The notes beneath the pieces are model-generated. The model was not told the origin of the DNA, ran no database searches, and worked only from the letters and a program-made list of their open reading frames with translations. From positions 1 through 7,904 of the forward strand of contig DUTL01000282.1 of assembly GCA_012842105.1 (NCBI GenBank): a stretch of 7,904 nt of DNA, given 5' to 3'. The position numbers and the translations under genes were made by a program. Every line of letters begins with the position of its first letter. Within the stretch, counting starts at the first letter, position 1. Source of the DNA: Candidatus Fermentithermobacillaceae bacterium (GTDB lineage Bacteria; Bacillota; Sulfobacillia; Fermentithermobacillales; Fermentithermobacillaceae). Below are positions 5,636-7,904 of this stretch, one piece after another.

Positions 5636-5642
5636 GAGGGGG
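5636..5642 (+). promoter_or_regulatory. Ribosome binding site deciding the pepF start
   Basis: GAGGGGG at 5636-5642 ends seven bases before the ATG at 5650. The frame is open further upstream to a GTG at 5596, but that codon has no Shine-Dalgarno, and the protein from ATG 5650 begins MAKRLSRSEVP, the usual PepF opening. The site therefore sets the start at 5650. Confidence 0.8.
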
Positions 5643-5649
5643 ATTGGCA

Positions 5650-7449
5650 ATGGCAAAACGCCTTTCACGATCTGAAGTTCCCGTTGAACTCACCTGGGAT
5701 CTGACTCATCTGTTTCCCCACGACAACGCCTGGGAATCAGAACTAAAAGCAACCGCCGGCCAAATTGAGACCGTCACCCGGTACAAGGGCAAGTTCAACG
5801 AAGGAGCCTCAGTGCTTCTAGAGTGCTTGGAATCTCTTGAGAAACTGCTAAAACGGGTAATCCGTGCGGGGTCATACGCTTCGCTCAAACTCTCAGCTGA
5901 CGGGACATCCCCTGATAACCAGGTGATGGCCGGACGAGTAGCAGCTCTGGGCGCACGAATAAATTCAGAAATATCTTTCGTGCAATCTGAGCTTCTGAGC
6001 CTTCCCGGAGGGACAGTCGAGAAGTATCTTGAGGAAGAACCCGGCCTCAGCGAATTTCGGCGGATGATTGAGAAGGCCCTGGAACTCAAACCTCATATTC
6101 TCCACCCCGAAACCGAAAAGGCTTTGGCCGCCCTTGGAGAAGTGCTCAACGCACCATCTGCCATATATCAGCGGTCTAAAGCTACAGACATGTATTTTGA
6201 CCCTGTCGTTGACAGCCAGGGCAATCGGCTGCCTATGTCTTTTGCGGCATACGAAAGCAGGTACGAAACATCGCCAGACATCGTTCTGCGCCGGAATGCT
6301 TACGCTTCGTTTACAAAAGGCCTTAAGGCTTACCAAAACACGTATGGAGCAACCTGGGGCACAGAGGTCAAGAAAAACGTCGTTCTGGCAAAACTCAGGG
6401 GATATCCGTCAGCTATCCACATGCTCCTTAAACGCCAGGAAGTATCCATAGACGCTTACAACAGCCTTCACGACGTCATCCTCGCCGAACTGGCCCCCCA
6501 CATGAGAAGATACGCCAGGCTCAGGAAACAGGTGTTAGGCCTTGATAAGATGTTGTATTGCGACATCGAAGCTCCTCTCGATCCGGAATTCGCTCCTGAA
6601 ACCACTTTTGAGAAGGCGTCAGACATTATCCTGGGCGGGCTTTCAGTGCTTGGGCCTGAATACACAGACATTATCGATACAGCATTGAAAAACCGCTGGA
6701 TAGACCTTGCGGAAAACACCGGAAAATCAACAGGAGCTTTCTGCAGTACCGTCCCGGGTGTTCATCCCTATATACTGATCACCTGGACCAACAGCATGCG
6801 TAATGCCCTCACCCTGTCACATGAACTGGGACATGCGGGCCACAGCGTGCTCACGCTTGAAAACCAGCGCTTGGCCAATGCTGAGCCTTCAATGTTCTTT
6901 GTGGAAGCACCTTCAACCATTAACGAACTGCTGGTGGGTAACTATATTCTGTCACAGAGCACCGACTTGCGAATGCGCCGCTGGGTAATCATGCAGTTTC
7001 TGACTACATACCATCACAACTTTGTCCGGCACCTGATTGAAGGGGAACTCCAAAGACGAATCTATGCCCTTGCTGAAAAGGGCCAACCTATTACCGCATC
7101 CACTCTCAGCAAAGTACAAGGTGACATTCTCGGCGAATTCTGGGGCGGCGAAGTGGAAATCGATGACGGAGCCAGGCTAACCTGGATGCGGCAGCCCCAC
7201 TATTACATGGGATTGTATCCATATACCTATTCTGCCGGCCTGACTATCGGCACGGCCGCAGCCAAAGCCATTCGGGATGAAGGCCAACCCGCCATTGACC
7301 GCTGGCTGGAAGTGCTAAAAGCCGGTGGCTCGAGGAATCCCATGGAACTTGCGGAGATGGCAGGAGTGGATATGACCAAAGCTGAACCTATTCGCACTGC
7401 TGTGGACTATGTAGGGTCGCTGGTGGATGAGTTGGTTAGAAGTTTCTGA
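5650..7449 (+). CDS. pepF: Oligoendopeptidase F, M3 family zinc metallopeptidase
   Basis: A 599-residue cytosolic peptidase that hydrolyses short oligopeptides, matching the usual PepF length of about 600. The N-terminal helical domain opens SRSEVPVELTWDLTHLFP (residues 5-22), a PepF hallmark. The catalytic domain carries HELGH at 391-395 (Zn ligands His391 and His395, catalytic Glu392) and the third ligand Glu419 in FFVEAPSTINELL, spaced as in thimet oligopeptidase. The C-terminal HYYMGLYPYTYSAG (from His517) supplies the conserved His/Tyr residues that contact substrate in M3 enzymes. All key residues are present and the frame is intact. It follows the patatin gene by 82 bases on the same strand, with its own strong ribosome binding site, so they are probably co-transcribed. 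A hairpin lies 76 bases after the stop. Likely role: recycling of peptides from protein turnover or uptake. Confidence 0.95.
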   Translation: MAKRLSRSEVPVELTWDLTHLFPHDNAWESELKATAGQIETVTRYKGKFNEGASVLLECLESLEKLLKRVIRAGSYASLKLSADGTSPDNQVMAGRVAALGARINSEISFVQSELLSLPGGTVEKYLEEEPGLSEFRRMIEKALELKPHILHPETEKALAALGEVLNAPSAIYQRSKATDMYFDPVVDSQGNRLPMSFAAYESRYETSPDIVLRRNAYASFTKGLKAYQNTYGATWGTEVKKNVVLAKLRGYPSAIHMLLKRQEVSIDAYNSLHDVILAELAPHMRRYARLRKQVLGLDKMLYCDIEAPLDPEFAPETTFEKASDIILGGLSVLGPEYTDIIDTALKNRWIDLAENTGKSTGAFCSTVPGVHPYILITWTNSMRNALTLSHELGHAGHSVLTLENQRLANAEPSMFFVEAPSTINELLVGNYILSQSTDLRMRRWVIMQFLTTYHHNFVRHLIEGELQRRIYALAEKGQPITASTLSKVQGDILGEFWGGEVEIDDGARLTWMRQPHYYMGLYPYTYSAGLTIGTAAAKAIRDEGQPAIDRWLEVLKAGGSRNPMELAEMAGVDMTKAEPIRTAVDYVGSLVDELVRSF

Positions 7450-7525
7450 CATGGCCGGATGAGCTTTCCCGGGGCAAGCCGCTTGTTCTTGGCTGAACTG
7501 CGCAAATGAAATTCGGCACAAAATT

Positions 7526-7557
7526 CGGGCAGCCTGCACCCATTGTGAGGCTGCCCG
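7526..7557 (-). terminator. Intrinsic terminator of the right-edge membrane gene, possibly bidirectional
   Basis: CGGGCAGCCT (7526-7535) pairs perfectly with AGGCTGCCCG (7548-7557): ten bp, extendable inside by three more pairs past a bulged G to a five-base loop. On the minus strand the stem is followed by AATTTTG, a short T-run, and it lies 30 bases after the stop of the minus-strand gene. On the plus strand there is no T-run, so it would stop pepF transcripts less efficiently, though the stem may protect their 3' end. Confidence 0.7.
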
Positions 7558-7587
7558 CCCTGGAATCCGAATGAGAAATAACCTATA

Positions 7588-7904
7588 CTAGGCCTGCGCT
7601 ATCTTTAAGAAATCTTGAAGCAAGAACTGCAACCTTCCCAGAAGAACTGAGATTCTGGTCATTACGGTATTGCCGAAAGCGGCTCCAAACGCGACCAGCA
7701 AGAACACTCTTCCAACTGCAGTAGTGCCTTTCATGAATCGGCCCTTCAATGGAACCGTAAAGAAGAAGTAGGTGGTGACAGTAACCACGCCGATCACAAA
7801 CAATATATTGTCAATGGTGTTGAGCGAAAGGAATGTTGCTTGTATTTGGCTGAAGAATAGAGCAGGGCGCTTGGTGAAAACGTATCCGGCACCGACCCCC
7901 ACAA
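7588..7904 (-). CDS. Uncharacterised integral membrane protein, 3' part
   Basis: The frame stays open to the right edge; the GTG at 7902-7900 is probably internal, so the start lies outside. About 105 C-terminal residues are visible, ending at TAG 7588-7590. Two clear membrane segments are seen, about residues 33-52 (rich in Ile, Val, Phe and Thr) and 63-81 (GRVFLLVAFGAAFGNTVM), joined by a short basic loop KGRFMKG; the visible N-terminus may close a third. After TM2 comes an amphipathic tail TRISVLLGRLQFLLQDFLK. I do not recognise a named family and see no transporter or enzyme motif. Gene orientation, the strong downstream hairpin and clean codon structure argue that it is real. It is convergent with pepF. 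Confidence 0.65.
   Translation of the reverse strand, partial: VGVGAGYVFTKRPALFFSQIQATFLSLNTIDNILFVIGVVTVTTYFFFTVPLKGRFMKGTTAVGRVFLLVAFGAAFGNTVMTRISVLLGRLQFLLQDFLKIAQA

Noticed and set aside
5596..5649. GTG at 5596 as the pepF start
   Set aside because: No ribosome binding site ahead of it; the ATG at 5650 has one and gives the standard PepF N-terminus.
1..7904. CRISPR arrays, tRNA/rRNA genes, intact transposases, defence islands or biosynthetic clusters
   Set aside because: No regular spaced repeats, tRNA-like cloverleaf, transposase motif or clustered accessory enzymes were seen on either strand.

Overview
The window looks like chromosomal DNA of a Gram-positive member of the Clostridia/Firmicutes with roughly balanced GC content. 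I base this on a YlbF/YheA-family regulator (a family largely confined to Firmicutes), a PepF-type M3 oligopeptidase whose N-terminus reads like Firmicutes PepF, strong AGGAGG-type ribosome binding sites before nearly every gene, and a GGGACGGT-type palindrome of a kind I remember as dispersed in Clostridia genomes. No genus can be assigned from the sequence alone.

Layout, left to right. (1) The 3' part of a multi-pass membrane protein of the putative 10-TM heavy-metal/manganese exporter family (+, cut by the left edge). (2) Convergent to it, a small cysteine-free YlbF-family protein (-). (3) A 244-base divergent spacer with a REP-like inverted repeat. (4) A zinc-dependent class II aldolase (+). 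(5) Convergent with the aldolase, a minus-strand pair: diaminopropionate ammonia-lyase (dpaL) followed by an unrecognised 69-residue ORF whose stop codon overlaps the aldolase stop in a CTAG palindrome. (6) A 360-base divergent spacer with a possible promoter, a short inverted repeat and an 11-bp tandem duplication. (7) A patatin-like phospholipase (+), then pepF (+) 82 bases further on. (8) A strong hairpin and the 3' part of an unrecognised membrane protein (-, cut by the right edge).

The genes read as a series of small, mostly independent housekeeping or accessory units: metal export, regulation, sugar-phosphate aldol chemistry, amino-acid deamination (2,3-diaminopropionate to pyruvate and ammonia), lipid acyl hydrolysis and peptide turnover. 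dpaL and pepF could both serve amino-acid/peptide catabolism, but nothing ties them into one pathway. I see no CRISPR array, tRNA, rRNA, intact insertion sequence or phage gene, and no convincing new multi-gene system.

The most interesting signals are inside proteins. DpaL carries alanine at the position of the catalytic aspartate (Asp120 of the E. coli enzyme), a Pro/Ala/Gln-rich insertion and a long N-terminal extension. The patatin has a substituted oxyanion-hole motif. The metal exporter has a Cys/His cluster in a loop between two related halves. The 69-residue ORF behind dpaL has a good ribosome binding site but no recognisable family.
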